A stretch of 64,000 nt of DNA from Chloroflexota bacterium (GTDB lineage: Bacteria > Chloroflexota > Anaerolineae > Anaerolineales > Villigracilaceae), in contig JACRBL010000034.1 in NCBI GenBank assembly GCA_016234485.1, positions 1 through 64,000 of the forward strand. The letters run 5' to 3'. The position numbers were made by a program, and so were the translations under genes. How positions within the stretch are numbered: the first letter of the stretch is position 1; the number at the start of each line of letters is the position of its first letter. The notes below the pieces were generated by a model, which saw only the letters and a list, made by a program, of their open reading frames with translations, made no database searches and had not been told where the DNA came from. Below, in pieces: positions 30,410 to 39,114 of the stretch.

Positions 30410-30706
30410 GTGGCAAATATCAAGTCCCAAATCAAACGCAACAAGCAGAGCGAAAAGAAACGCCTGCGCAATCGCACCTTCCGCGGCGCGGCCCGCACCG
30501 CGGTGAAAGCCGCCAAAGCCGACCTCGTCGGCGCGGAATCCGCGGTCTCGATGAAGGAAGCCATCAGCGCGCTGGATAAGGCCGCCGAAATGGGCGTGAT
30601 CCACGCCAAGAACGCGGCGCGTCGCAAGTCTCGCCTGATGAAGGCCGCCAACAAAGCCGCCAAGGCGCCCGCCGTCGAAGCGACTGCCAAACCCAAAAAG
30701 AAATAA
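30410..30706 (+). CDS. rpsT: 30S ribosomal protein S20
   Basis: 98 residues, very basic, starting MANIKSQIKRNKQSEKKRLR with RGAARTAVKAAK and IHAKNAARRKSRLMKAANKA. It binds 16S rRNA early in 30S assembly. The start is GTG at 30410 with GGAG ten bases upstream. An Ala/Lys-rich tail follows the usual end. It is monocistronic with its own terminator. Confidence 0.97.
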   Translation: MANIKSQIKRNKQSEKKRLRNRTFRGAARTAVKAAKADLVGAESAVSMKEAISALDKAAEMGVIHAKNAARRKSRLMKAANKAAKAPAVEATAKPKKK

Positions 30707-30724
30707 CGCACACACGCAACCAAT

Positions 30725-30754
30725 GAGCGGGAGTCGCAAGACTCCCGCTTTTGT
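30725..30754 (+). terminator. rpsT terminator
   Basis: AGCGGGAGTC, GCAA loop, GACTCCCGCT, then TTTGTT. Confidence 0.9.
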
Positions 30755-30756
30755 TA

Positions 30757-30850
30757 CCCCACCCCCAGCCCCCTTCCTGCCCCCCCAAATGCGCCTGAAG
30801 TTCGGCGCATTTGGGGGAGGGTGTCCCGAAGGGACGGGTGGGGGTTGAGA
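30757..30850. repeat. C/G-tract hairpin repeat
   Basis: CCCCACCCCCAGCCCCC and CCCCCCCAAATGCGCC on one side; GGCGCATTTGGGGGAGG and GGGTGGGGGTTG on the other, with a small inner hairpin (GTCCCGAAGGGAC). The same kind of element is inserted in cbiQ (56260-56314). Confidence 0.8.
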
Positions 30851-30856
30851 TATAAT
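30851..30856 (+). promoter_or_regulatory. -10 element of argS, leaderless spacing
   Basis: TATAAT ends 7 bases before the argS ATG, so transcription would begin at or next to the start codon. The -35 position falls in the C/G-tract repeat (GGTGGGGG), not a consensus. Confidence 0.55.
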
Positions 30857-30863
30857 TTCAACC

Positions 30864-32636
30864 ATGAACGAACAACTCCAGCAAATCATCGAACAAAAAA
30901 TAAAAGCGTATTGCGAAGCCAACGCGATTCCGCTGGCGGCGCTCAAGTGGATGCCCATCCCGTTTAGCGGCGAGTGGGGCATGTCCACGTCGTTTTTTCA
31001 GACCGCGGCGGACGAGATCCGCGCGGGGGGCGCGAAGAAACCTGTCCCTGCGCGGGCGCAGGAGATTGCAGACGCGCTCAAAGGTCAGATGGGAGGCGTG
31101 GAGGGAGTCAGCCGCGTGGACGCGGTGAAGGGCTATCTTAACGTCTACTTTGAGACGGCCGCATACGCGCGTCGAGTGGCGTCTGACGCCATCGCTTCGC
31201 GCGCGGACTTTGGGCGGGGCGCGCCAAAGGGACAGCGTCTCATGGTGGAATTTTCCCAGCCCAACACACACAAGGCCTTCCACGTGGGGCATCTGCGTTC
31301 CGCGATCCTCGGCGACTCGCTCGCGCGTATTTTGGATTTCGCGGGCTACGACGTGGTGCGCGCCAACTACCCTGGCGACATGGGACTGCACGTGATCCGC
31401 TGGCTGTGGGCGTACATGAAATATCACAACGGCGAAGAACCTGAAGCGGACATCACCAACTGGATGGGCATGGTCTACTCGGACGCGACGAAGCGGCTGG
31501 AGGAGAATCCCGAGCTCGAAGCCGAGGTGCGCGCGCTCTACGCCCGCTGGGACAGGCGCGACCCCGACGTGGTGGCTCTGTGGGAAAAGACGCGCCAGTG
31601 GTCGCTGGTCGGCTTTGACCAGATGTACGACCTGCTGGATATCAAATTTCACAAATATTATTTCAACAGCGAAGAAGAACAACCTGGCAAAGAGATCGTG
31701 GCCGAATTGGTGAAGCGCGGCATCGCAATTGACGAGCGGCCTGAGGGTCCCGTCATCGTGAAGTTGGACGACCTGCTCGGCAACAAAAACGAGAAGTTCC
31801 GCGTGCTGGTGGTCTTGCGCTCAGACGGCACCGCGCTCTACGCCACTGAAGACTTGTCGCTGGTTCTGCACAAGTTCCGCGATTACCCCGACATGGTGAA
31901 ATCCATTTATGTGGTGGACGTGCGCCAATCGTTGCATTTTACGCAGGTGTTCAAAACGCTTGAACTGGCGGGCTACGAGGACGCCAAGAAGTGCGCGCAC
32001 GTGGCCTACGAGTTGGTGACCCTGCCTGGCAACGTAGTTATGTCTTCGCGCGAGGGGACGGTGGTGCTTTTGGAGAACCTGATTCGCGAGGCCATCGAAC
32101 GCGCGAAAGAGGAAGCGAAGAAAAAGAATCCCAACCTGGGCGAAGAGCAGTTGAACGCGGTCGCAAAAGCGGTTGGATTGGGCGCGCTGAAATATCCATT
32201 GCTGGCGCGCGAGAACGCCAAGATCGTCACCTTCGACTGGCAGTCCGCGCTGGATTTCAACGGGCAGGCCGCGCCGTATATTCAGTACGCGCATGTGCGG
32301 TGCAATTCGATTCTGCGGAAAGCAGGCGTTGAAACGTTGAACGTTAAACGTTCAACGTTTGATTACGCTCTTGACCCCTCCGAGATCGAGTTGATCGAGG
32401 CGATTTCACGGTTCCCTGCGGAGGTGCAGAGGGCCGCGGAGGAGTACAAGCCGCTGGTGATCGCGAGCCACGGATATGAGGTCGCCAGGACGTTCGCGTC
32501 GTTCTACGACAAATGCCCCGTCATTCAGGCGGAGGAAAACGTCCGCGCGGCGCGGCTGGAATTGGTGATGGCCGCGAAGCAAACGATGGCGAATGCGTTA
32601 TCCCTGTTGGGCATTCAGGCGCCCGAGGTCATGTAA
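30864..32636 (+). CDS. argS: arginyl-tRNA synthetase
   Basis: 590 residues, class I. It has the N-terminal Add1 domain (SRVDAVKGYLNVYF), the HIGH-type signature HKAFHVGHLRSAILGD, the KMSK-region equivalent NVVMSSREGTVVLLENLI and a C-terminal DALR anticodon-binding domain (APYIQYAHVRCNSILRKAG). It charges tRNA-Arg. Oddity: residues about 488-500 (VETLNVKRSTFDY) are encoded by an AACGTT-word palindrome that interrupts the DALR domain after its first helix. Confidence 0.96.
   Translation: MNEQLQQIIEQKIKAYCEANAIPLAALKWMPIPFSGEWGMSTSFFQTAADEIRAGGAKKPVPARAQEIADALKGQMGGVEGVSRVDAVKGYLNVYFETAAYARRVASDAIASRADFGRGAPKGQRLMVEFSQPNTHKAFHVGHLRSAILGDSLARILDFAGYDVVRANYPGDMGLHVIRWLWAYMKYHNGEEPEADITNWMGMVYSDATKRLEENPELEAEVRALYARWDRRDPDVVALWEKTRQWSLVGFDQMYDLLDIKFHKYYFNSEEEQPGKEIVAELVKRGIAIDERPEGPVIVKLDDLLGNKNEKFRVLVVLRSDGTALYATEDLSLVLHKFRDYPDMVKSIYVVDVRQSLHFTQVFKTLELAGYEDAKKCAHVAYELVTLPGNVVMSSREGTVVLLENLIREAIERAKEEAKKKNPNLGEEQLNAVAKAVGLGALKYPLLARENAKIVTFDWQSALDFNGQAAPYIQYAHVRCNSILRKAGVETLNVKRSTFDYALDPSEIELIEAISRFPAEVQRAAEEYKPLVIASHGYEVARTFASFYDKCPVIQAEENVRAARLELVMAAKQTMANALSLLGIQAPEVM
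32327..32364 (+). repeat. AACGTT-word palindrome inserted in frame in argS
   Basis: GAAACGTTGAACGTTAAACG followed by TTCAACGTTTGA forms an almost perfect palindrome of AACGTT words. It adds 10-12 residues to ArgS. Confidence 0.75.
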
Positions 32637-32639
32637 AAG

Positions 32640-32684
32640 AAAGACAGGCTGAAAGTCACTTTGCTTTTAGCCTGTTTTTATTTA
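32640..32684 (+). terminator. argS terminator
   Basis: ACAGGCTGAAAG, 8-base loop, CTTTTAGCCTGT, then TTTTATTT. Confidence 0.85.
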
Positions 32685-32783
32685 AAATCAAGCCGCGTTG
32701 GGTAAAAACGAAGATGCTCAAAACCCAAGCCGAGACTCTTCGGACACTGTCCCCAGCGCACGTTTGAAAATAGGAGCAAACCT

Positions 32784-34103
32784 ATGGCAATCAAAACTCT
32801 CATCATGGGCGCGGCAGGACGCGACTTCCACAACTTCAACACGTTCTTTCGCGGCAACAAGGACTATGAAGTGGTGGCCTTTACCGCTACGCAGATTCCT
32901 GACATCGAAGGCCGCGTCTACCCGACCGAGTTGGCGGGCGCGCAGTACCCAAAAGGCATCCCCATCCACGCGGAGGAGGAACTTCTCGACCTGATCAAGA
33001 AGCATGGCGTGGAGCAGGTGGTCTTCGCCTACTCGGATGTGCCGCACGAATACGTGATGCACAAGGCCAGCATGGTCAACGCCGCGGGCGCGGACTTCCG
33101 CATCATGGGGACGAAGTATGTGCAAATCAAATCCACCAAGCCCGTCGTTTCGATCAGCGCGGTTCGGACGGGGTCCGGTAAAAGTCAGACCACGCGGCGG
33201 GTGTCGCTCATCCTGCAAGAGATGGGCTACAAGGTCGCGGCCATCCGTCACCCCATGCCGTATGGAAATCTCGTCGCGCAGGAAGTGCAGCGTTACGCAA
33301 ATTACGATGATCTCGATGAGTACGAATGCACCATCGAGGAGCGCGAGGAATACGAACCGCACATTGACAACGGCGTCATCATCTACGCGGGCGTGGATTA
33401 CGAGAAGATCGTGCGCCAGGCCGAGACCGAAGCCGACATCATTTTGTGGGACGGCGGCAACAACGACTTCCCGTTCTACGTGCCTGACCTGCAAATTGTG
33501 GTGGCCGACCCGCATCGCCCCGGACACGAGTCCACCTACTACCCCGGCGAGACCAACGTCCGCATGGCGGATGTGTTCGTGCTGAACAAGGTGGACACCG
33601 CCGACGCGGAAGCTATCATCAAGGTGCGCGAATCGTTGCGCAGGCTGAACCCGACCGCGGTCCAGATCGAAGCGGCCTCTCCGCTCTTCGTGGACGATCC
33701 CGCCGCGATTCAGGGCAAGCGTGTGCTTGTCATCGAAGACGGCCCGACGCTCACGCACGGCGAGATGGCCTACGGCGCGGGCTACGTGGCGGCGCGGCGC
33801 TTCGGCGCGAAGGAGATCGTGGACCCGCGTCCGTTCGCGGTGAAATCCATCGCGGCGACGTATGTCAAGTATCCCAAGACGGGACCGATCCTGCCCGCGA
33901 TGGGTTACGGCGCGGCGCAGACGAAAGACCTGGAAGAGACCATCAACAAGTCCGACGTGGACATGGTCGTGATCGGCACGCCGATTGACCTGAGCCGCAT
34001 CATCAAGATCAACAAGCCCAGCCAGCGCGTGCGCTACGAGTTGCAGGAGATCGGCGTCCCCACACTGACGGATGTGTTGATGAAGAAGTTTGGAAAAAAA
34101 TAG
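32784..34103 (+). CDS. predicted GTPase, cyclic 2,3-diphosphoglycerate synthetase-like (COG2403 type)
   Basis: 439 residues. The N-terminal Rossmann-like part (LIMGAAGRDFHNFNTFFRGN) is followed by a P-loop-like RTGSGKSQTTRRVS (about 127-140), WDGGNNDFPFYVPDLQIVV, and VFVLNKVDTADAE, which resembles an NKxD guanine-recognition motif. The family is related to archaeal cDPG synthetase, but its bacterial role is not established, so I give no pathway. The ribosome site is TAGGAG. It is monocistronic between two terminators. Confidence 0.85.
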   Translation: MAIKTLIMGAAGRDFHNFNTFFRGNKDYEVVAFTATQIPDIEGRVYPTELAGAQYPKGIPIHAEEELLDLIKKHGVEQVVFAYSDVPHEYVMHKASMVNAAGADFRIMGTKYVQIKSTKPVVSISAVRTGSGKSQTTRRVSLILQEMGYKVAAIRHPMPYGNLVAQEVQRYANYDDLDEYECTIEEREEYEPHIDNGVIIYAGVDYEKIVRQAETEADIILWDGGNNDFPFYVPDLQIVVADPHRPGHESTYYPGETNVRMADVFVLNKVDTADAEAIIKVRESLRRLNPTAVQIEAASPLFVDDPAAIQGKRVLVIEDGPTLTHGEMAYGAGYVAARRFGAKEIVDPRPFAVKSIAATYVKYPKTGPILPAMGYGAAQTKDLEETINKSDVDMVVIGTPIDLSRIIKINKPSQRVRYELQEIGVPTLTDVLMKKFGKK

Positions 34104-34123
34104 TCGAGTGGTCGGATAGTCAG

Positions 34124-34156
34124 TCGGCTTGCCGCGAGGCAGGCCGATTTTTTTGT
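34124..34156 (+). terminator. intrinsic terminator
   Basis: TCGGCTTGCC, GCGA loop, GGCAGGCCGA, then a run of seven T. The following 190 bases up to 34345 hold the leader of the next gene; nothing else is recognised there. Confidence 0.92.
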
Positions 34157-34345
34157 TAATTGCGAAACATTTCTTAATGACAGGTATCATGTATACTTGC
34201 GTCAATCTTAAATCTTGGGGAAATGCTCAGGCATGTTTCTCTGGATTTTTTTGTAAATGCGCCGTATTTTCAGGCTCATGGATAGAACCTTTACGGCATG
34301 GCGACAATCCCATTGCGCGCCTTTTACGGATGAACAAAAGGTAAA

Positions 34346-35911
34346 ATGTTCATGACGACTTGGATCAAACATTGGTTTCTTTCGCCGAGCTACCCTAATG
34401 ATGAAGAAAAGACATTGCGCGCTCGGCTGATTGACGTTTTTCTGGTGATCGTCATAATTTATATGCCTGTCTTGATCCTGGCGGAAATCATCTCGGGCAA
34501 GACCCCGCCAGGCGTCATCATCTTGAACTTCTTCGGAATCCTATCCTCCTTTCTGATGCGTCGCTTGTTAAAACGCGGATACGTCCGAGGCGTTGGAAGC
34601 GGATTGATATTTACAGGATTTTTTTGGATTACATGGGCAAATATCCAATTGGGGACGATCCGCACTCCTTCAGCGTCCAGTTACATTTTGGTGGTGACCT
34701 TGGCGGGAGCCCTTTTTGGCTGGCGTGGAACATTGTATTCCACCCTGACGAGCTCGGCCGCCATCTTGGGGTTGATTTTGGCGGAACATGTGGGTTTGCT
34801 CCCCACTCCCGATTACACAGTAACGATCGCCCAATGGGTTTCCTTAACGAGTTTGTTTGGCATCACAGGAGGGTCAACTTTTTTTGCAATGCAAAGATTG
34901 CAATCTTCTTTCGACCGCGCCAAAAAAGAAATTACGGAACGGGAACGGGCAGAAAAGGCGTTGCAGGAAAGCGAAGCGAACTTAAAGGAAATCTTCGAGA
35001 CTTCGCCCGACAACATCTTTGTATTCGACGTGTGTGCGAATGGCCGGTTCAGGATCAAGAAAATCAATGCCGCGCTGGAGAAAATATTCAACACCGACAG
35101 AAGCAATATCGAAAGAAAATATCTGGACGAGGTGTTGGATCAAAAATCCGTCGAATTAATCGCGCAAAATTTTCAGAAGTGCATCAACACAAAATCGCCA
35201 TTAAATTATGAGGAACATGCTGAAATGCCAGGCAGGGTCTATTCGACAAGCCTGATTCCGATCCTGGATGAAACCGGGATGGCGCTACGTGTAATCGGAA
35301 TTTCACGGGATATAACCGAAAGGAAACGGGCAGAAGAAACCCTGCAAAGCGTCAATCAGCAGTTATCCCTGAAACTTCAGGAGATCGAACAACTGCACAA
35401 CGAACTGCGCGAGCAATCCATCCGCGACCCATTGACGGGGTTGTTCAATCGCCGCGTGATGCAGGAGATGTTCCAACGCGAGTTTTCGCGCGCCCGCCGC
35501 GAACATAATCCGCTCAGCGTGATCATGCTCGATATGGATGATCTCAAGACCATCAACGACACTTACGGACATCAAATAGGAGACATTGCGATCCAAAGGT
35601 TGACAAATCTAGTACAGTCCATGATCCGCAAGGCGGATGTGGCCTGCCGCTACGCCGGGGATGAGTTTGTGATCCTGCTCAACAACACGGATTCCCTCGA
35701 GGCGCTGAAACGCGTCCAGGAATGGCGCGACGCGCTCCTCGGTCAGGCGGTGGACGCGGGCGAGAGGGGGCTGATCACCGTCCAATTCACGGCGGGAATC
35801 GCCAGTTTTCCCATCCACGGGCAGACGATGGAGGAAATTGTCAATTATGCCGATGTGGCCTTGTATCGAGCCAAGTCGCAGGGCAGGAACCGTACGATCG
35901 CTTTCGCCTGA
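34346..35911 (+). CDS. membrane diguanylate cyclase with PAS domain
   Basis: 521 residues. About five to six N-terminal membrane helices (to about 190) form a 7TM-like sensor. A short coiled coil (about 190-210) leads to PAS (about 215-330, ETSPDNIFVFDVCANGRFRI). A second coil (LQEIEQLHNELREQS) joins a GGDEF domain with DPLTGLFNRRVM, MLDMDDLKTINDTYGH and active site YAGDEF. It makes cyclic di-GMP; Ala in place of the first Gly of GGDEF is a tolerated variant. There is no EAL domain. The inhibitory RxxD site is not evident. Confidence 0.92.
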   Translation: MFMTTWIKHWFLSPSYPNDEEKTLRARLIDVFLVIVIIYMPVLILAEIISGKTPPGVIILNFFGILSSFLMRRLLKRGYVRGVGSGLIFTGFFWITWANIQLGTIRTPSASSYILVVTLAGALFGWRGTLYSTLTSSAAILGLILAEHVGLLPTPDYTVTIAQWVSLTSLFGITGGSTFFAMQRLQSSFDRAKKEITERERAEKALQESEANLKEIFETSPDNIFVFDVCANGRFRIKKINAALEKIFNTDRSNIERKYLDEVLDQKSVELIAQNFQKCINTKSPLNYEEHAEMPGRVYSTSLIPILDETGMALRVIGISRDITERKRAEETLQSVNQQLSLKLQEIEQLHNELREQSIRDPLTGLFNRRVMQEMFQREFSRARREHNPLSVIMLDMDDLKTINDTYGHQIGDIAIQRLTNLVQSMIRKADVACRYAGDEFVILLNNTDSLEALKRVQEWRDALLGQAVDAGERGLITVQFTAGIASFPIHGQTMEEIVNYADVALYRAKSQGRNRTIAFA

Positions 35912-35945
35912 ACGAAACGACCGCTTCAAGTTTTCAAAAAAGAAG

Positions 35946-35975
35946 TTCGCAAAAACGTCGGCCTAGTCTTATAAT
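35946..35975 (+). promoter_or_regulatory. candidate promoter of the disrupted gene
   Basis: TTCGCA, 18 bases, TATAAT (35970-35975), 39 bases before the ATG at 36014. Confidence 0.45.
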
Positions 35976-36013
35976 GCAGGAAACCGCGCAATCTACGCAC
36001 CAAGGAAGACACC

Positions 36014-36135
36014 ATGAAATCAAAATGGGAAACCCATCGCGGAACCCGCTACTTCCACTTCAAGCTTTCGGACTTCGGCACAAACGACCAGAGCCTCATC
36101 GCGGAATGCGACCAGGCAGATGTCGTTGTGATGTC
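36014..36135 (+). pseudogene. N-terminal remnant of a small gene cut by an IS remnant
   Basis: About 40 residues are native (MKSKWETHRGTRYFHFKLSD, then ECDQADVVV). After that the reading frame runs into the antisense of a transposase C-terminus and stops at 36196. The start has a promoter and an AAGGAAG ribosome site, so the intact gene was probably expressed. The N-terminus resembles small STAS/SpoIIAA-like Chloroflexota proteins, but I am not sure of the family. Confidence 0.65.
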
Positions 36136-36655
36136 CCAGCAGTTTTCACGGCGCGACATGGAAGGTGTGAGGTTATACTCGGTCGCAAGGATATGATATG
36201 CCTGTGAAGTGTGTTGCGTTCCCTGGTCACTATGGAGGATCAGTCCATCAGTGACCTTTTCCTTTTGTTCGGCCTGTTTCAGCGTTTGAGTCACCAAGGC
36301 AATCGAATTGGACTGTGTGAAGACATGGGCGACAATGAAGCCATCGTATTCGCGTCCATCCGCAACCGCTCCAATTCTGCCTGTTCGCTTTTGGCTTGTT
36401 TGTGTGGACGCCCCTGAGCCTTGCCAAATCCCACGGCTCCTTCACGCCGGTATTGTTTCAGCCAAACTTTTACACGATGTGGGTCTCGTATACTCAGGAT
36501 TCCTGTTATTTCAGCCCTTGTTTTCCCTTCCTCATAGAAGAGTCGCATGGCCTCCAGCTTCAGTTCCACTGGGTACTTCTTCATACCTTTTTTGCCTGAC
36601 ATAAAAGCCCTCCTGTGCTTAGTTTCTCACAGGAGGGCTTTCTTTTCGTGTCCAG
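36135..36655 (-). mobile_element. decayed IS3-family insertion sequence
   Basis: On the minus strand, an orfA start (36602, MSGKKGMKKYPVELKLEAM, then HRVKVWLKQYRREG) is followed by an internal deletion near 36358 that joins it out of frame to the end of orfB (YDGFIVAHV, LILHSDQGTQHTS, MSRRENCWD). The catalytic DDE region is lost, so it is inactive. A hairpin (AAAGCCCTCCTGTG/CACAGGAGGGCTTT, about 36605-36642) lies before orfA. The outer end is near TGGACACGAAA at 36655. It inserted into the gene at 36014. Confidence 0.8.
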
Positions 36656-36670
36656 TTTCCGGGGTTCAGT

Positions 36671-37768
36671 TCAAAACGCCTTCTCCACAAACTCCGCCAG
36701 CGCGGACATGCCCCGCTCCACAAAATCCGTTTCCACAAATTCATTCAGCGTATGCGCGCCGTCGCCCCTCGTCACGCCCATCACCGCCGCGGGGATGCCG
36801 CGACTGAGCGGCACATTCGCGTCGGTGGAGCCGCCCACCAGACTCACATCCATCCCTTGTGCGCGCGTACACTCCACCGCCAATTTGACGAACGGATGAT
36901 TGGACGAAATCTCCCCCGCCGGACGCGCCCCGATCACCTTCGCTTCCACACGGACCTCGGGGCGGTTCGCGGCTTCGGTGAGCGCGTCCACGCTTTTGAC
37001 AAGTTCCGCCAGCGACGCGGGCGATTCCGAGCGCATGTCCAACTCAATCGAAGCGTCCCCCGCGATGGTGTTGACCGACGTCCCGCCGACGATCTTCCCC
37101 ACATTCAATGTGGTGCGCGGCGACTTGGGCAACACCAAGGCCGCGATCTTTGAAGTCAGCGCCGCCAGCTCGTGGATGGCCGAAGGTTGGCCGTAATCGG
37201 ACCAGGCATGTCCGCCCGCGACTTTGGCCGAAATTTTGTAACGATGCACGCCCACCCCGCGATGATAAACGTGTCCCAACGCCGCGCCTTCGAGAACGAG
37301 ATAGCCCGTCACGTTCGCGCCGAAGCGATCCACCACCGCCTTCATCCCGCGCAGGTCGCCGAGGCCTTCCTCGCAGGTGTTGGCCGCCAACCATATATCG
37401 CCGCGCGGACTCGCGCCGCTTTCACGCAGATTCCACGCCAACCCAAGCAGGGCCGCCACGCCCATCGAGTTATCGCCGATGCCCGGGCCGTAGATTCGTT
37501 TTGCTTCGCGCTTGACGAGCAAATCCGTTTCGCGCGGAAAGACCGTGTCGAGGTGCGCGCTCACCACCAGCGGAGACGCGTCCCCGCCCGGCCACCGCCC
37601 GTAGACGTTGCCCATCGCGTCCATCTCCACGTCCGATAAACCGGCCTGCGCGAATTGGGCGCGCACAAACTCCGCCCGCTCTCCCTCCTCAAACGTCGGC
37701 GCGGGGATTTGCTGAATTTCAACCGCTAATTCAATCACGCGGTTTACAAGTTCGGATTCAAAATTCAT
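36671..37768 (-). CDS. M20-family metallopeptidase (PepT-like)
   Basis: 365 residues. Zinc ligands fit the M20 pattern: VVSAHLDTVFP (His, catalytic Asp), GIGDNSMGVAALL (Asp), TCEEGLGDL (catalytic and ligand Glu) and DGAHTLNEFV (last His). The dimerisation domain has GGHAWSDYGQPSAIHELA. It cleaves small peptides or deacylates an amino-acid conjugate in the cytoplasm; the substrate is open. No partner gene is evident; it lies between the IS remnant and a composite palindrome. Confidence 0.9.
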   Translation of the reverse strand: MNFESELVNRVIELAVEIQQIPAPTFEEGERAEFVRAQFAQAGLSDVEMDAMGNVYGRWPGGDASPLVVSAHLDTVFPRETDLLVKREAKRIYGPGIGDNSMGVAALLGLAWNLRESGASPRGDIWLAANTCEEGLGDLRGMKAVVDRFGANVTGYLVLEGAALGHVYHRGVGVHRYKISAKVAGGHAWSDYGQPSAIHELAALTSKIAALVLPKSPRTTLNVGKIVGGTSVNTIAGDASIELDMRSESPASLAELVKSVDALTEAANRPEVRVEAKVIGARPAGEISSNHPFVKLAVECTRAQGMDVSLVGGSTDANVPLSRGIPAAVMGVTRGDGAHTLNEFVETDFVERGMSALAEFVEKAF

Positions 37769-37822
37769 CCTTCATCCTTTTTCTTTTGTTTTTAGATTCG
37801 CTACCTATAAATAGGAATTTCC

Positions 37823-37975
37823 GTCACTACAATGATGGCGCTCTTCCCGACGACCCTGGCGCCGCCCGCCAGGGCAAGTGAGCAGTCTCCGAGACGTGAG
37901 AGGAGATTGCTCACCTGCACTGCACCAAACGCAGTGCGGTGCAAGTGTCGGGAAGACCACCCTCGTAATGACGCA
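37823..37975. repeat. composite palindromic element, CATTGCGAG family copy B
   Basis: Imperfect terminal inverted repeats of about 28 bases (CGTCACTACAATGATGGC and, at the other end, the complement of CGTCATTACGAGGGTGG) enclose three inner hairpins: TGGCG/CGCCA, GTGAGCAGTCTCC/GGAGATTGCTCAC and GCACTGC/GCAGTGC. The right end resembles the ends of copies A and C. It fills most of the gap between the PfkB and M20 genes. Confidence 0.75.
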
Positions 37976-37986
37976 CTGGAGGAATT

Positions 37987-38988
37987 TTAAATACTTCTCA
38001 CCATCTCGCGCAATGCGCTCAAGCGCGCTTCGGCCAATCCGCGCATCGCGCCCAATGGATGGAAGGGGCCTGAGCCTTCGATGGCGAGCGAGGCTGAGAC
38101 GTTGCCATATAACACCCCTTCGAGCGGATCGTAATCTTTGCGATAGCCCGCCAGGAAACCGCCGCAGAACGCGTCGCCCGCGCCGGTGGGGTCCGTGAGA
38201 TGCGCGGGGTAGGCGGGAATTTCCCAGCGGCGTTTGTTCCCCGAGTCGTAGAGTAACTGTCCACGCTCGCCGCATTTGACGACCACGTATTCGCATCCCC
38301 ACTCGCCTAGGGCCGCGGCCATGTCCCACACGTCATGCGTCTGACCCCAGAAGAGCGCGGTGATCTCCTCCAGCGAGGGCAGGAAAGCCGTCAGCCCGCG
38401 GACGAGGGCGCGCGTCTCGCGCTGAAAGGCTGGGGTCATCGCGCCCGCTACGGGGTCCAGGGTGATGACGCGCATCGCGCCGCGCAGGCTGTCGGAAAAT
38501 TGGAGTTGCGTCGAAATGTCCATCGGGCAAAGGTGGAGAGTCCCCGCGTCGAGGTAATCGGAGGGAATGTCGGCCAGCGAAGGGAGGGTGAGATCGGGTT
38601 GCGATTGGGCGGTTTTGGTGTTGGAACGCGGCTGGTAGCCGAGCAGGGCTTTTGGAAAGGTGATGCCGCGCTGGCTGAATTGCGCCACGGGGTTCACGCG
38701 CGTCGCTTCGAGCGATTCGGAATAGGCGAGGAAGAAACGCTGGTCGAGCGCGGCCGGTTGGACGCGGATGCCAATCGTGTCCCAGCCGCGCGCCGCCAGG
38801 TCTTTGAGCCATTGACGCGGGTAGTTCTCGCCCGCGCGGCTCACCAGCCCGATGCGGTCATCCCAAACGCCGAGTCCGCCTGCGGCATAAAGCAAATTCC
38901 CGCCGGGCGAATCGAGCAGGGGTTGGCCGAAGGGCGGGAGCAGGTAATCGCGCGTTAGTTGTCCAATGAGGAGGAAGGAGGGTTCCAT
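37987..38988 (-). CDS. PfkB-family carbohydrate/nucleoside kinase
   Basis: 333 residues. The C-terminal anion-hole and catalytic signature is DPTGAGDAFCGGFLAGY. N-terminal GG motifs (SPGGNLLYAAGGLGVWDDRI) fit substrate binding. It uses ATP to phosphorylate a sugar or nucleoside; the sequence does not say which. The ORF starts at ATG 38988 with GGAG upstream in AGGAGGAAGGAGGG-like sequence on the other strand, so the ribosome site is unclear. It is followed by the composite palindrome. Confidence 0.85.
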   Translation of the reverse strand: MEPSFLLIGQLTRDYLLPPFGQPLLDSPGGNLLYAAGGLGVWDDRIGLVSRAGENYPRQWLKDLAARGWDTIGIRVQPAALDQRFFLAYSESLEATRVNPVAQFSQRGITFPKALLGYQPRSNTKTAQSQPDLTLPSLADIPSDYLDAGTLHLCPMDISTQLQFSDSLRGAMRVITLDPVAGAMTPAFQRETRALVRGLTAFLPSLEEITALFWGQTHDVWDMAAALGEWGCEYVVVKCGERGQLLYDSGNKRRWEIPAYPAHLTDPTGAGDAFCGGFLAGYRKDYDPLEGVLYGNVSASLAIEGSGPFHPLGAMRGLAEARLSALREMVRSI

Positions 38989-39018
38989 GAAAGCCAGATG
39001 GGATTGCGTCGCACTGTT

Positions 39019-39058
39019 TCGTCAGCAGTTCGATTTGCTTGGCAAATCGTGCTGACGG
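39019..39058. repeat. imperfect hairpin
   Basis: CGTCAGCA...CGATTTGC, TTG loop, GCAAATCG...TGCTGACG. It lies between the kinase and histidine-kinase genes. No U-tract follows. Confidence 0.65.
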
Positions 39059-39114
39059 CTCGCAGTTCAACTGCTCGCAAACTGTAAAATTGGGATGATT
39101 TTTTTCACAATTCG

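Noticed and set aside
32718-34205. 495-residue open frame antisense to the COG2403 GTPase
   Set aside because: Rich in His, Arg, Val and Asp, as expected for an antisense frame; no domain motif, and it crosses a terminator.
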